In this document: positions 1 to 8,028 of the stretch, in pieces
Numbering within the stretch: the stretch's first letter is position 1
Layout of the letters: every line of letters starts with the position of its first letter
Source: JAMQKA01 sp031569985
Lineage (GTDB): Bacteria; Bacteroidota; Rhodothermia; Balneolales; Balneolaceae
Length of the DNA stretch: 64,000 nucleotides
Assembly: GCF_031569985.1 (NCBI RefSeq)
Contig: NZ_JAMQKA010000019.1
Span: 1 to 64,000, forward strand
Direction: 5' to 3'
Made by a program: the position numbers and the translations under genes
Notes under the pieces: model-generated
What the model saw: only the letters and a program-made list of their open reading frames with translations
Databases searched by the model: none
What the model was told of the DNA's origin: nothing

Positions 1-1
1 G

Positions 2-106
2 CGAGCTAGATTGATCAGCAAAGTAGCCTCTGTAACGCTATTACAGTACATCAATTGGCAAAACGATCAACCCATCAATCGTATTAAACATGCATTAGCT
101 GTTTAA
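2..106 (+). CDS. IS982-like transposase, C-terminal fragment
   Basis: Only the last 34 codons and the stop are in the window; the 5' part lies beyond the left edge. The visible peptide contains LLQYINWQNDQPINRIKHAL, which resembles the C-terminal end of IS982-family DDE transposases (alternating short helices ending in a basic NRIKHALA-like tail). The assignment rests on that short similarity, so a different DDE family is possible. Just downstream is acccctaaacgcg, which could be part of a terminal inverted repeat, but the left end of the element is not visible and the boundary cannot be fixed. Confidence 0.5.
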   Translation, partial: RARLISKVASVTLLQYINWQNDQPINRIKHALAV

Positions 107-285
107 GATTAACCCCTAAACGCGTTAGTATAGTAATTGATATAGAAGACATCCAACGAAAAAAGCTCAATAGAGGATAGTTACATTCAGCTAAGGAGTA
201 TGACCATCCGACCCAAAGAAATAATACCGAAATTTATTGTTAGACTCACGAAGTAAAACGTCCTCATCCGAATATTTATAAATAT

Positions 286-323
286 AAAAAAGCGACCCCG
301 GACACTAACCAAGGTCGCTTTTG
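286..323. terminator. Hairpin flanked by A-run and T-run
   Basis: Arms AGCGACC (291-297) and GGTCGCT (313-319) form a 7-bp stem. It is extended by the A-run at 286-290 pairing with the T-run at 319-322. The symmetry suggests a bidirectional intrinsic terminator. No gene ends directly beside it, so its client is unclear. Confidence 0.5.
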
Positions 324-330
324 AGATAGG

Positions 331-362
331 GGCTCTTAGATTAATTTCTAAGAGCCTTTTTT
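331..362 (+). terminator. Rho-independent terminator
   Basis: A perfect 10-bp stem, GGCTCTTAGA (331-340) with TCTAAGAGCC (347-356), encloses a 6-nt loop and is followed by six T (357-362). This is a textbook intrinsic terminator for plus-strand transcription coming from the left, and it insulates rplU from upstream reading. Confidence 0.75.
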
Positions 363-514
363 ATGTCGATCCCGAACCCGAACCATCGCCGCCGCTATGG
401 GTCCCATTTTTTATTTCTGGCTCTTCAATGATTTCTCGACCCTATATTAACTGAACCCAAAAAATCGGCTTTCAAAAAAGATATCTGGCAATAAGCACCC
501 CCTGTAATTTTCAC

Positions 515-545
515 TTTGTATTAGGCGTTCAAAAGCTTATATTTG
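515..545 (+). promoter_or_regulatory. Bacteroidota-type promoter of rplU-rpmA
   Basis: TTTG at 515-518 and TATATTTG at 538-545 are separated by 19 nt. This matches the TTTG-N19-21-TAnnTTTG consensus known for the primary sigma factor of Bacteroidota. The -7 element lies 47 nt before the rplU start codon, leaving a short leader. No Shine-Dalgarno sequence is visible before the ATG. Confidence 0.6.
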
Positions 546-592
546 GAATCTGTTCAAAAGACGAAATTTTAAACTCTAACATCATTATTTCG

Positions 593-1117
593 ATGTACGC
601 AGTAGTAGAAATTGGAGGACATCAATACAAGGTATCTGAAGGCGATGTCCTTTTTGTTGATAAACAAGCCGATGAAACCGGTGGAAAGCTAACGTTTGAC
701 CGCGTATTACTGATTAACGACGATGGCAACGTGGATATCGGACAGCCGGTTGTTGAAGGTGCAAGTATTGAGGCCACCCTGTTGGACAATGTTAAATCTG
801 ATAAAGTGATCGTTTTTAAGAAAAAGCGACGCAAGGGCTACCGGGTAAAACGGGGACACCGCCAACCGATGTCTCAGATTGAAATTAAAAAAATTGCTAC
901 TTCCGGTAGTGGCGGTACGAGCAAAAGCAAAGCATCCCAAAAAGAAGCAGAAACAGAAACTACTGAGGAGACGAGCCAGGTTTCTACTGATATGACGGCA
1001 AAAGAAGCAATAAGTCATATTCGAAATACCCCGCTCGAAGAACTCAAAGGGTTTGTTCCTGAAGATGAAGACCGGGTGACGGTATTGGATGCCTGGGACA
1101 GTAAGCAAGAAGGATAA
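593..1117 (+). CDS. rplU: 50S ribosomal protein L21 with C-terminal extension
   Basis: Residues 1-102 are a standard bL21 (N-terminus MYAVVEIGGHQYKV; basic rRNA-binding stretch KKKRRKGYRVKRGHRQPMS at about 76-94), which binds 23S rRNA in the large subunit. Ordinary L21 is about 103 residues; this one has 174. After a Gly/Ser/Lys-rich linker (about 102-118) comes an acidic tail (about 119-174) that appears to hold two short helices, ending in DRVTVLDAW. Such tails are, to my knowledge, found in some FCB-group L21 proteins, and their role is unknown. The gene sits 18 bp ahead of rpmA, the conserved rplU-rpmA pair, behind a good promoter. The extension is in frame and uninterrupted, so it is real rather than a read-through artefact. 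Confidence 0.97.
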   Translation: MYAVVEIGGHQYKVSEGDVLFVDKQADETGGKLTFDRVLLINDDGNVDIGQPVVEGASIEATLLDNVKSDKVIVFKKKRRKGYRVKRGHRQPMSQIEIKKIATSGSGGTSKSKASQKEAETETTEETSQVSTDMTAKEAISHIRNTPLEELKGFVPEDEDRVTVLDAWDSKQEG

Positions 1118-1135
1118 TTCAACAACTTAGTTATT

Positions 1136-1393
1136 ATGGCACATAAGAAAGGTCAAGGATCAACAAAAAACGGTCGCGATTCGATATCAAAACGGTTAGG
1201 TGTTAAAAAATATGGCGGCGAGCACGTTCGCGCCGGTAATATTATCGTACGCCAGCGTGGAACTAAATTCCACCCCGGCGAAAATGTCGGTCGTGGTAAG
1301 GACGATACGCTATTTGCCAAAGCTGACGGACAGGTAATCTTCCACGTTCGTGGCGGCGGGCGTAAATATGTTAGTATCGAGACGGCCCAGTAA
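1136..1393 (+). CDS. rpmA: 50S ribosomal protein L27
   Basis: This 85-residue protein carries the bL27 hallmarks MAHKKGQGSTKNGRDS at the N-terminus and KFHPGENVGRGKDDTLFA in the middle. L27 reaches the peptidyl-transferase centre with its N-terminal arm. There is no cleavable N-terminal peptide of the Firmicutes type; the mature-like MAHKKG start is encoded directly. It is co-transcribed with rplU, and a strong terminator follows 22 bp after its stop codon, so the operon is bicistronic. Confidence 0.98.
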   Translation: MAHKKGQGSTKNGRDSISKRLGVKKYGGEHVRAGNIIVRQRGTKFHPGENVGRGKDDTLFAKADGQVIFHVRGGGRKYVSIETAQ

Positions 1394-1415
1394 GTGACAA
1401 CATTTTTAAATATTC

Positions 1416-1448
1416 AGCCTTAATTCCTCTCGGGATTAAGGCTTTTTT
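1416..1448 (+). terminator. Rho-independent terminator after rpmA
   Basis: A 12-bp stem (1416-1427 with 1432-1443, one G-U pair) closes a 4-nt loop TCTC and runs directly into a T-run (1443-1448). It ends the rplU-rpmA transcript. Confidence 0.9.
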
Positions 1449-1460
1449 ATTTAGATCCCC

Positions 1461-2126
1461 ATGAACCGACCCAAAATACCAGGTCTTGCCCCTGCCCTGG
1501 AAATAAACAGTATTTTCTGTATCGGGCGTAACTACGTAGACCACATCAAAGAGCTGAACAATGAACAGCCCGATGAACCGATCGTCTTTTTTAAGCCGAT
1601 CACAAGCATTCTCTTTAATGGTGGAACCGTCAGGCTACCGCGGCAGAGCACCGATGTTCACCACGAGGTGGAGTTGGTGATCGCCATTGGTAAAAAAGGA
1701 AGAGACATTCCCAAAGAACGAGCTCTGGAATATGTCGCTGGCTACGGCGTAGGCATCGACATTACAGCTCGCGACCTGCAGACCAAAGCCAAAAATGCCC
1801 GCCATCCCTGGTCAGTCGCCAAAGGCTTTGATACGTTTGCTCCCGTTAGTTCGTTTGTAGATGTGCATGCTGTTAAAGATCCACAGGACCTCGACCTTAA
1901 ACTAGAAGTCAACAATTCGGTCCGACAGCATGATAATACAAATCTAATGATCTTTCCAGTTACTGATCTTATATCGTATCTTTCAGGTGTGTTTACGCTT
2001 CATCCCGGCGACCTGATCTTTACCGGTACGCCAGCAGGGGTATCTCCCCTGAAAAAGGGTGACCAGATAAAGGCTACACTGGGAGACGAACTTTGCACGT
2101 TATCTTTAAACGTTGATAACCAATGA
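1461..2126 (+). CDS. Fumarylacetoacetate hydrolase family protein
   Basis: This is a 221-residue single-domain FAH-family protein of the acylpyruvase/FAHD1/YcgM size class. Visible motifs are GRNYVDH (22-28), the metal-binding carboxylates in HHEVELVIAIG (E69, E71) with D100, KGFDTFAP (121-128), and FTGTPAGVSPLKKGD near the C-terminus. Members hydrolyse acylpyruvates or decarboxylate oxaloacetate with Mg2+. The exact substrate cannot be read from the sequence. It lies 9 bp upstream of the M23 peptidase gene and is probably co-transcribed with it, a pairing that gives no functional clue. Confidence 0.9.
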   Translation: MNRPKIPGLAPALEINSIFCIGRNYVDHIKELNNEQPDEPIVFFKPITSILFNGGTVRLPRQSTDVHHEVELVIAIGKKGRDIPKERALEYVAGYGVGIDITARDLQTKAKNARHPWSVAKGFDTFAPVSSFVDVHAVKDPQDLDLKLEVNNSVRQHDNTNLMIFPVTDLISYLSGVFTLHPGDLIFTGTPAGVSPLKKGDQIKATLGDELCTLSLNVDNQ

Positions 2127-2135
2127 CGGTGGGCA

Positions 2136-4076
2136 ATGAGATCATGCTTTCTTTTTCTGTGGGTACTTCTGACGGCACCTGGTCTAGCAGGCGCACAATT
2201 TACGCCCGATAGTGCCGATTACATCTGGCCTACCAATGCCAGTCCCTACCTTAGTGGAACATTTGGAGAAACACGCTCCCAGCATTTTCATGCAGCCCTG
2301 GACATAAAAACATGGGGACGTCGGGGGTACGATGTGTATGCCACCCGCAACGGCCTTCTGCATCGCATTGCTATCGGACCGGGCGGATATGGCAAAGCGA
2401 TCTACCTAAAACACAGTGACGGCTCCTATTCGGTGTACGCGCACCTGCTTTCATTTGAGAAAGAAATTCAGCAGCTGGCAGATTCCCTTCGCTTCCGCGA
2501 CTATTCCAATAAAATCGACATCGTACTCGATTCCCTGGATATCCAGATTAAAAAGGGAGAATTAATCGCCTACTCCGGCGCCACCGGCATTGGTCCACCA
2601 CATCTGCATTTTGAGCTGCGCACCCCTTCAGAAAAGCCGTTCAATCCACTGCTGACGAACCTCTCAATCCCAGATGATATTCCACCCCGATTTTCTAGTT
2701 TGGCCATAGAGCCGCTGGGTCCTGAATCACGAATCGAGGGTCACAATAAAATTCATCGCAAACGACCTACCAGGCACTCTGAATCATATGATTTTGGGAC
2801 AATTGAAGTTGACGGTCCTGTTGGCTTGGCCGTGGATATTTACGACAAGGCCAACCGCGTGCATAATTCCTATGCCGTATACGATTTAAAGCTGTTTCAC
2901 CAAGAAAAACTCCTGTTCCACTCGCAGGTTGATAGTTTTTCCTATAATGAGACCGGGCAGATGTTCCTGGATCGCGTGTATCCCCTGCTGGAGCAGAATG
3001 GCAAAGCCTATCAACGACTCTATATCGCCGATGGGAATACCCTTTCCTTCTATAAGGAGGGCTTGAACAATGGGCGGCTGAACCTTCCCGAAGGTCGTCA
3101 CGAAATCAGGATTGTAGCTGAAGATTTTTATGGGAACCGGTCGGAGGCAAACCTTACCCTCTCAGTGCCGATGAGTTCTTCCCAAATGACAATTTTCAGT
3201 TCCAATGGTACCAATAGGAGTAATGGATCACACTCCTATGGCGGGTCCACCAAAAAGGATTGGGAATGGCATAAGAAGTGGATAAATTTCAACGGGGCCG
3301 ACTCGCTTGACTATACCGTAATCTCTTACGATAAAAGTACAGTAACTGCTCGCCCTAAAAAGGTATCGTCCCATTCCTATATTAATCTTCACAGAGCAGA
3401 TGTAACGGTGATACAGCGAATTCGCCCCAACCCGGGTGTAGAAACGCTGCACCTTTACCGCATGGTTCCCGGCCGGCAAGGACGCGTGCATTCGGGAAAC
3501 GGGTCGGCCTACGCCACCTTTTTTGAGAACACACTTTACGACACGCTATCCGTAAGCCTGGTGAGCAAAATTCTTGCGCCCGATTCTGTTCAACTTAACC
3601 TGACGCCGGATAACCAGCCTCTTCGCGGGGATTTTGAACTGACCTATCTTTTGAATGAAGAACGGCAGAGCGACTCCACCCTGGCGTTTTATGAATACGA
3701 TAAACGAAGGAAGCGTCTTAATTATATTTCCAGCTCCAGGGGTGGTACAATACTCAAAGGTGACGCCGAAAAACTGGGTACCTATTTTATTCTACCTGAT
3801 ACCACGGCACCCGAAATCCATAGTCCACGAATTTACCGTCGGGCAGATGGCCAGTGGATGGGTATGGTCCGTGCCGAGGATGAACGTTCGGGTATAGATT
3901 ATCGAACAGCTGAATTCTATATAAACGGGGTGCGTGGCATTGCAGAATTTGAGCCAGAAGACGACCGCATCCTCTACTATCATCCCGACTTTGGCCCCTC
4001 ATCTACCTATGAGCTCCGCATAGTAGTTGCCGACATGCTTGGAAATCGCATCGAAAAGGAGTTTATCCTGGATTAA
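2136..4076 (+). CDS. Secreted M23 (LytM) family peptidase
   Basis: A signal peptide (about 1-20, ending GLAGA) is followed by a LytM-type domain. Its zinc and catalytic residues are intact: H52 and D56 in HFHAALDIK, H103 in VYAHLLS, and the HxH motif in GPPHLHFEL (H156, H158). Between VYAHL and the HxH is an insertion of about 35 residues. The remaining 450 or so residues are beta-rich, with Ig-like or accessory modules (for example RADGQWMGMVRAEDE near the end). M23 enzymes cleave peptidoglycan cross-links or act as endopeptidases in the periplasm. At 646 residues it is longer than minimal LytM proteins but typical of the large Bacteroidota/Balneolota M23 proteins. Confidence 0.88.
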   Translation: MRSCFLFLWVLLTAPGLAGAQFTPDSADYIWPTNASPYLSGTFGETRSQHFHAALDIKTWGRRGYDVYATRNGLLHRIAIGPGGYGKAIYLKHSDGSYSVYAHLLSFEKEIQQLADSLRFRDYSNKIDIVLDSLDIQIKKGELIAYSGATGIGPPHLHFELRTPSEKPFNPLLTNLSIPDDIPPRFSSLAIEPLGPESRIEGHNKIHRKRPTRHSESYDFGTIEVDGPVGLAVDIYDKANRVHNSYAVYDLKLFHQEKLLFHSQVDSFSYNETGQMFLDRVYPLLEQNGKAYQRLYIADGNTLSFYKEGLNNGRLNLPEGRHEIRIVAEDFYGNRSEANLTLSVPMSSSQMTIFSSNGTNRSNGSHSYGGSTKKDWEWHKKWINFNGADSLDYTVISYDKSTVTARPKKVSSHSYINLHRADVTVIQRIRPNPGVETLHLYRMVPGRQGRVHSGNGSAYATFFENTLYDTLSVSLVSKILAPDSVQLNLTPDNQPLRGDFELTYLLNEERQSDSTLAFYEYDKRRKRLNYISSSRGGTILKGDAEKLGTYFILPDTTAPEIHSPRIYRRADGQWMGMVRAEDERSGIDYRTAEFYINGVRGIAEFEPEDDRILYYHPDFGPSSTYELRIVVADMLGNRIEKEFILD

Positions 4077-4100
4077 GTCTTAACTGCTCAAGACGCAATT

Positions 4101-4478
4101 CTAAACATACGCCACGCAGCTTATCTCAACTTTAGCATTTTTGGGCAGAGTATCGACAGCTACAGTCTCGCGTGCAGGTGGATTTTCCCCGAAATAATTC
4201 CCGTAAATTTCGTTCACCGTTCCAAAATCATCCATCTGATCCAGGTAAATGGAACATTTGATCACTTTACTGAAATCCGATCCTGCTTTTTTCAGTACAG
4301 CTTCCAGATTTTGCATCACCTGTTTGGCCTGGCTCTCCACGTCCTCACCGGCATATTCCATCGTTTCCGGCTCCAGTCCAATTTGTCCTGAACAGTGAAC
4401 GATCCCGTTATAGACCACCGCCTGGCTGTAGGGCCCAATAGCCTCAGGGGCCTCAGATGTGTGTATAATCTTCTTCAT
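4101..4478 (-). CDS. RidA family deaminase
   Basis: The 125-residue protein starts MKKIIHTSEAPEAIGPYSQ, the classic RidA (YjgF/YER057c/UK114) N-terminus, and has the conserved PARETVAV segment whose Arg binds the substrate carboxylate. RidA hydrolyses reactive enamine/imine intermediates made by PLP enzymes, which fits the several PLP enzymes nearby (8029-9168, 21482-23191, thrC). An in-frame ATG 24 nt upstream would add MKTKRRYV, but the internal ATG fits the family. Its start overlaps the end of the upstream alpha/beta hydrolase gene by 26 bp, so the two are translationally coupled. Confidence 0.93.
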   Translation of the reverse strand: MKKIIHTSEAPEAIGPYSQAVVYNGIVHCSGQIGLEPETMEYAGEDVESQAKQVMQNLEAVLKKAGSDFSKVIKCSIYLDQMDDFGTVNEIYGNYFGENPPARETVAVDTLPKNAKVEISCVAYV

Positions 4479-5289
4479 GACGTATCTTCTTTTGGTTTTC
4501 ACTTAAAAGATGATATGATTTCAAAAAATCCAGGAGATAACTTGCAAATTCCCCGGGACGCTCCATCATCGGGGCATGGCCACACTTGTCAATCCATTTA
4601 AGTGTAGCAGAAGGCAATTTTTCAAGAAAGGTTTCTGCAACGTGTGGAGGTGTAATGATATCGTTTTTACCCCAGACCAGTAACGTTGGCTGCCTGATCC
4701 TGCCAAGCTGATCCTCCAGGTTATGTTCATGGGTTGAGCGTGCTATACGCAGCAGGCGGCTCAATTTTGCCGGGGATTGAAGCACTTCCAGTATTTCGTC
4801 AATTATCGTTTCATCAACAAGGTCATCATAGAATGTCAGGGAGGCCCGTTCTTTCACGTACTCCCTGTCATAGCGTTTGGGGGAGCTCGACCCGAGGTCA
4901 TTTTCAAAAAGCCCGGAACTGCCGGTGAGTACCAACGCTTTAACATTATCAGGATGTGAGAGAGCGTACTGCAAAGCAATATGTCCGCCCATTGAATTCC
5001 CCAGCAGAACAGGTTGACGGATACCGTGATCAGTTAAGGCCCTGTGCAGCCATAATGCGAGCTCAGGAATCGAAAGCTTGTCCTTTTCATATTTATAAAT
5101 CGGAATTTCAGGAACAAAAAACGGCTGATTCTGTACCTTATCTATTAATGGATCGAAATTGCTGAGGCCACCAAACATACCGTGCAGCAGAACTAACGTA
5201 TGAGCACTGTTTATCTCACTATTAAATTCAAGATACCTGTACTCATTGGATTGCTGCACATTAAATCTAGTCTCACCAAACATATACAC
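4453..5289 (-). CDS. Alpha/beta fold hydrolase
   Basis: This 278-residue protein has the complete alpha/beta-hydrolase signature: oxyanion loop LLHGMFGG (about 34-41), nucleophile elbow GNSMGG with the catalytic Ser, the acid in LVWGKNDIITPP, and the catalytic His in CGHAPMMERP. The family covers esterases, lactonases and C-C hydrolases, and the substrate cannot be assigned. It is the first gene of a two-gene minus-strand unit with ridA. The divergent spacer to the TPR gene at 5434 is 144 bp and holds no promoter I can call with confidence. Confidence 0.9.
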   Translation of the reverse strand: MYMFGETRFNVQQSNEYRYLEFNSEINSAHTLVLLHGMFGGLSNFDPLIDKVQNQPFFVPEIPIYKYEKDKLSIPELALWLHRALTDHGIRQPVLLGNSMGGHIALQYALSHPDNVKALVLTGSSGLFENDLGSSSPKRYDREYVKERASLTFYDDLVDETIIDEILEVLQSPAKLSRLLRIARSTHEHNLEDQLGRIRQPTLLVWGKNDIITPPHVAETFLEKLPSATLKWIDKCGHAPMMERPGEFASYLLDFLKSYHLLSENQKKIRHEEDYTHI

Positions 5290-5433
5290 CCTGTTTTTTC
5301 CACGAAAATTCTGTCATTTGAACAAGTTTCGAATATAATAAATTCTCCAACCCCATATTGCAGAAAGCTCTTTATATAGTTACTTTAAAGCGGATTTTGG
5401 ATATGTAATCGCAATTTTTACTTAAATCTTATT

Positions 5434-6750
5434 ATGTTTAAGAAACTATCAACGTTATCACTCCTCACGCTCCTTATCGGGATTTTAGTTGCAGGGTGTT
5501 CCAGTTCAAACCCATACGTAGATGATGCCAAATCGCAGATGCAGGATGGCAACTATCAAGCAGCTCTTGAGGCCGCACAACAATCAATTAAAAATCAACC
5601 GAATGATCCGCTGGGATATTATTACCAGGGCGTCATTTACGGCGATATGGCTCAAGAGGAAGAAAACCCTGCTGCCCGGCAAGAGACCTACAAAAAAATG
5701 AATGAGTCTTTTGAGCAGGCAAGAGAGCTTGCCAGCAAGATGGAAGATCCCCCCAGCGAACTTGAAAATCTGGGTGCTGTAAAAACAACTATCTGGAGTA
5801 ACGAGCATAACCGTGCTATTGAGCTGGCCACCAGCGACAGCCTGCGCAAGGCGCTTGACAATCCGATTGAACTAGCTGCAGAGCACTTGCAAAATGCTAC
5901 CCTGATTATGCCGGACAGCGTTCTGTCTTGGGATGTACTGTCTGAAATTCAGATCATGAATAACAACACCAAGGCCGCGATCCAGGCGAAAGAAAAAGTC
6001 CTGGACCTTAAGCAGCAACCAAGTGCACAGGATTACAACAGGCTTGCGGATTTCTATCGCGCCGAAAATAACTTTAAAGGCGCCATCAACGTCCTCAGCA
6101 AAGGCCGCGAAGCCTATCCCGACAGCGTCTTTCTGAGCGAAAAACTTGCCGATTCATACCAAAGTGACGGTCAATATCAAAAAGCAATTTCCACAGTTGA
6201 AAGGCTAATCGAGCGGGATCCGGACAACCCGCAATACCATCTGGCACTGGGGACCCAGCTGTATCAGACCGTCTTGGAGTTGAATGATTCGCTCAGCACA
6301 AACTCCGACCAGATCTTCAAGCTCAACAAAAAGCTGGAAGCCGGGTCGGGCAATACCAGCAGCATAAAGCAGCAAATATCGGAGTTACAAAGTGCCAATA
6401 AATCGCTACAAAGCCAGATCTCCGATCTAACCGACCGGGCCATTGAGGAGTTAAACACTGTTATCGAGTATCGGCCCGATGATGCTTCTGCTTATAACAC
6501 GCTGGGAGTAATCTATCAGAACAAAGCTTCTGCTCTGTTTGAAGAGCGTGAGCAAACGATGGACAATCAAAAAGCGGCTGAGATCGACAAGCAGGCACGA
6601 GAACATCTGCAGGATGCCCGAAAATATTATGAAAAAGCGACTGAGATCGACCCTGACAACAAGCAGTACTGGGAGTCTCTCTTTAGAGTGTATGTTGCAC
6701 TTGGTATGGATGAAAGAGCCAAAGAAGCCCAGCAAAAAGCAGGCATGTAA
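5434..6750 (+). CDS. TPR repeat lipoprotein
   Basis: A lipoprotein signal ends in LVAGC with the acylated Cys at 22. The 438-residue protein is then built from tetratricopeptide-like helices, for example YQAALEAAQQSIKNQPNDP, YQKAISTVERLIERDPDNP and a final repeat near AREHLQDARKYYEKATEIDP. A Gln/Ser/Leu-rich segment at about 285-335 looks like a coiled coil inserted between TPR blocks. It is likely an outer-membrane or periplasmic scaffold; no partner is identifiable. It is followed 27 bp later by a paralogous TPR lipoprotein, so the two probably arose by duplication and may act together. Confidence 0.85.
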   Translation: MFKKLSTLSLLTLLIGILVAGCSSSNPYVDDAKSQMQDGNYQAALEAAQQSIKNQPNDPLGYYYQGVIYGDMAQEEENPAARQETYKKMNESFEQARELASKMEDPPSELENLGAVKTTIWSNEHNRAIELATSDSLRKALDNPIELAAEHLQNATLIMPDSVLSWDVLSEIQIMNNNTKAAIQAKEKVLDLKQQPSAQDYNRLADFYRAENNFKGAINVLSKGREAYPDSVFLSEKLADSYQSDGQYQKAISTVERLIERDPDNPQYHLALGTQLYQTVLELNDSLSTNSDQIFKLNKKLEAGSGNTSSIKQQISELQSANKSLQSQISDLTDRAIEELNTVIEYRPDDASAYNTLGVIYQNKASALFEEREQTMDNQKAAEIDKQAREHLQDARKYYEKATEIDPDNKQYWESLFRVYVALGMDERAKEAQQKAGM

Positions 6751-6777
6751 TTTATAATCCCTAAGACCCACGAATTT

Positions 6778-8022
6778 TTGAAATATACGTATTTCACCCG
6801 AATGGCGATCCCTTTTATAGGGATTGCATTCGGGTTCTTTATTGGATGTTCCACTTTATCTGGCAATAAAACTAAAACTGAAAGTGATGGTTCTCTCTCT
6901 CAAAAAGATTTAAAAAAAAGACTTAGCAAGATAGAGGCCAACATTTCGAGTAATCCCGATAATGCTGAGGCCTACTACCAAAAGGGAGATGTATTAAGCA
7001 AACTTGCGCAGCGCCAAAATCCCCCGGCAAAACGAGCCCCATATTACCGGGAGATGCAGAATGCGCTGGCCGAGGCCAGTACCATTCACCAATCCAGCAG
7101 CCAAACACAAGGTGAGGAAAAGGTAGATGAACTGCTGCAGGTAAACTGGAGCTTTGAGCATAATCAAGGGGTTAAAATTCTGCAAACCGACAGCACGCTT
7201 AACAACAATGATCTGAATAACGCAGCAGATCATTTCAATAATGCCCTTATTATTATTCCAGACAGTGCTGTTTCTTATAAGATGAAGGCCCGGGCGTTAT
7301 ATAAAAAACATAAGATCGACCAGGCGATCCAAACGCTCAACACAGCCAGAAATCGCATTGGGGATCTGTCAACGTCATATATTGAGCAGCTCGCTTACCT
7401 TTACCTTGAAAGCAACCAAACGCAGAGGGCGATCGATCTGTACGAGGAGGCGGAGAGTTTTTCAAGCGATAACCTAAACCTTCTCCACGGACTGGCCAAT
7501 GCATATATCACCGCTGATCAACATAAAGAGGCGACAAAATTGCTGGGTACGCTTGTGGAAAACAAGCCGGAAAACATTATTTATCTCGAGTCCTATGGTA
7601 CCGAGCTTTACAGCGTAGGCATGCAGCAATTGGATTCACTCCAGTCTTTCACTATCGGGGATTCACTGGCAATTCAGCAAACCAAATCCAGTGCTGATAC
7701 CCTCATGAATATGGCCCAGAACCAGCTCAGAAAAATACTGAACCAAAATCCCGACAAGACAGAGATCAAACAACAACTGGCTGATATAAATAAAAATTAT
7801 GCCGCTAAGCTATCACAAATAAAGTCACTGTATTCTGAATCGAAGCAACAGGAGATTGAAAATCAGATCCAAAATAGTCTTTCAAGTGCAGTCAACCTCT
7901 ACGAGGAACTCGTTGAGCAACAACCGGATAAAACCGAGTTTTGGAAACACCTTTATCAGGCATATTCCTATCTTGGAATGCAGGAGCAAGCTAACGAAGC
8001 AAAAGCCAAAGCAAATCTCTGA
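6778..8022 (+). CDS. TPR repeat lipoprotein, paralogue of preceding gene
   Basis: The 414-residue product resembles its upstream neighbour: a putative lipoprotein signal ending FFIGCS (Cys 24 from the TTG start), an N-terminal TPR near NPDNAEAYYQKGDVLSKLAQ, central TPRs, a Gln-rich linker, and a C-terminal LGMQEQANEAKAKA that mirrors LGMDERAKEAQQKAG at the end of the first protein. The TTG start at 6778 supplies Lys2 and Arg8 for the signal peptide n-region. An ATG at 6802 is the alternative but lacks basic residues. The function is unknown beyond a protein-protein interaction scaffold at the envelope. It ends 6 bp before the PLP enzyme gene. Confidence 0.82.
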   Translation: MKYTYFTRMAIPFIGIAFGFFIGCSTLSGNKTKTESDGSLSQKDLKKRLSKIEANISSNPDNAEAYYQKGDVLSKLAQRQNPPAKRAPYYREMQNALAEASTIHQSSSQTQGEEKVDELLQVNWSFEHNQGVKILQTDSTLNNNDLNNAADHFNNALIIIPDSAVSYKMKARALYKKHKIDQAIQTLNTARNRIGDLSTSYIEQLAYLYLESNQTQRAIDLYEEAESFSSDNLNLLHGLANAYITADQHKEATKLLGTLVENKPENIIYLESYGTELYSVGMQQLDSLQSFTIGDSLAIQQTKSSADTLMNMAQNQLRKILNQNPDKTEIKQQLADINKNYAAKLSQIKSLYSESKQQEIENQIQNSLSSAVNLYEELVEQQPDKTEFWKHLYQAYSYLGMQEQANEAKAKANL

Positions 8023-8028
8023 TTTTTT

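Larger units (their letters stand above)
107..592. other. Intergenic stretch before rplU
   Basis: No convincing gene is visible between the transposase tail and rplU. The stretch contains two hairpins (286-323 and 331-362) and, near its right end, a Bacteroidota-type promoter (515-545). The part from 107 to 285 is featureless apart from possible transposon end sequence; 363-510 shows nothing recognisable. Confidence 0.6.
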
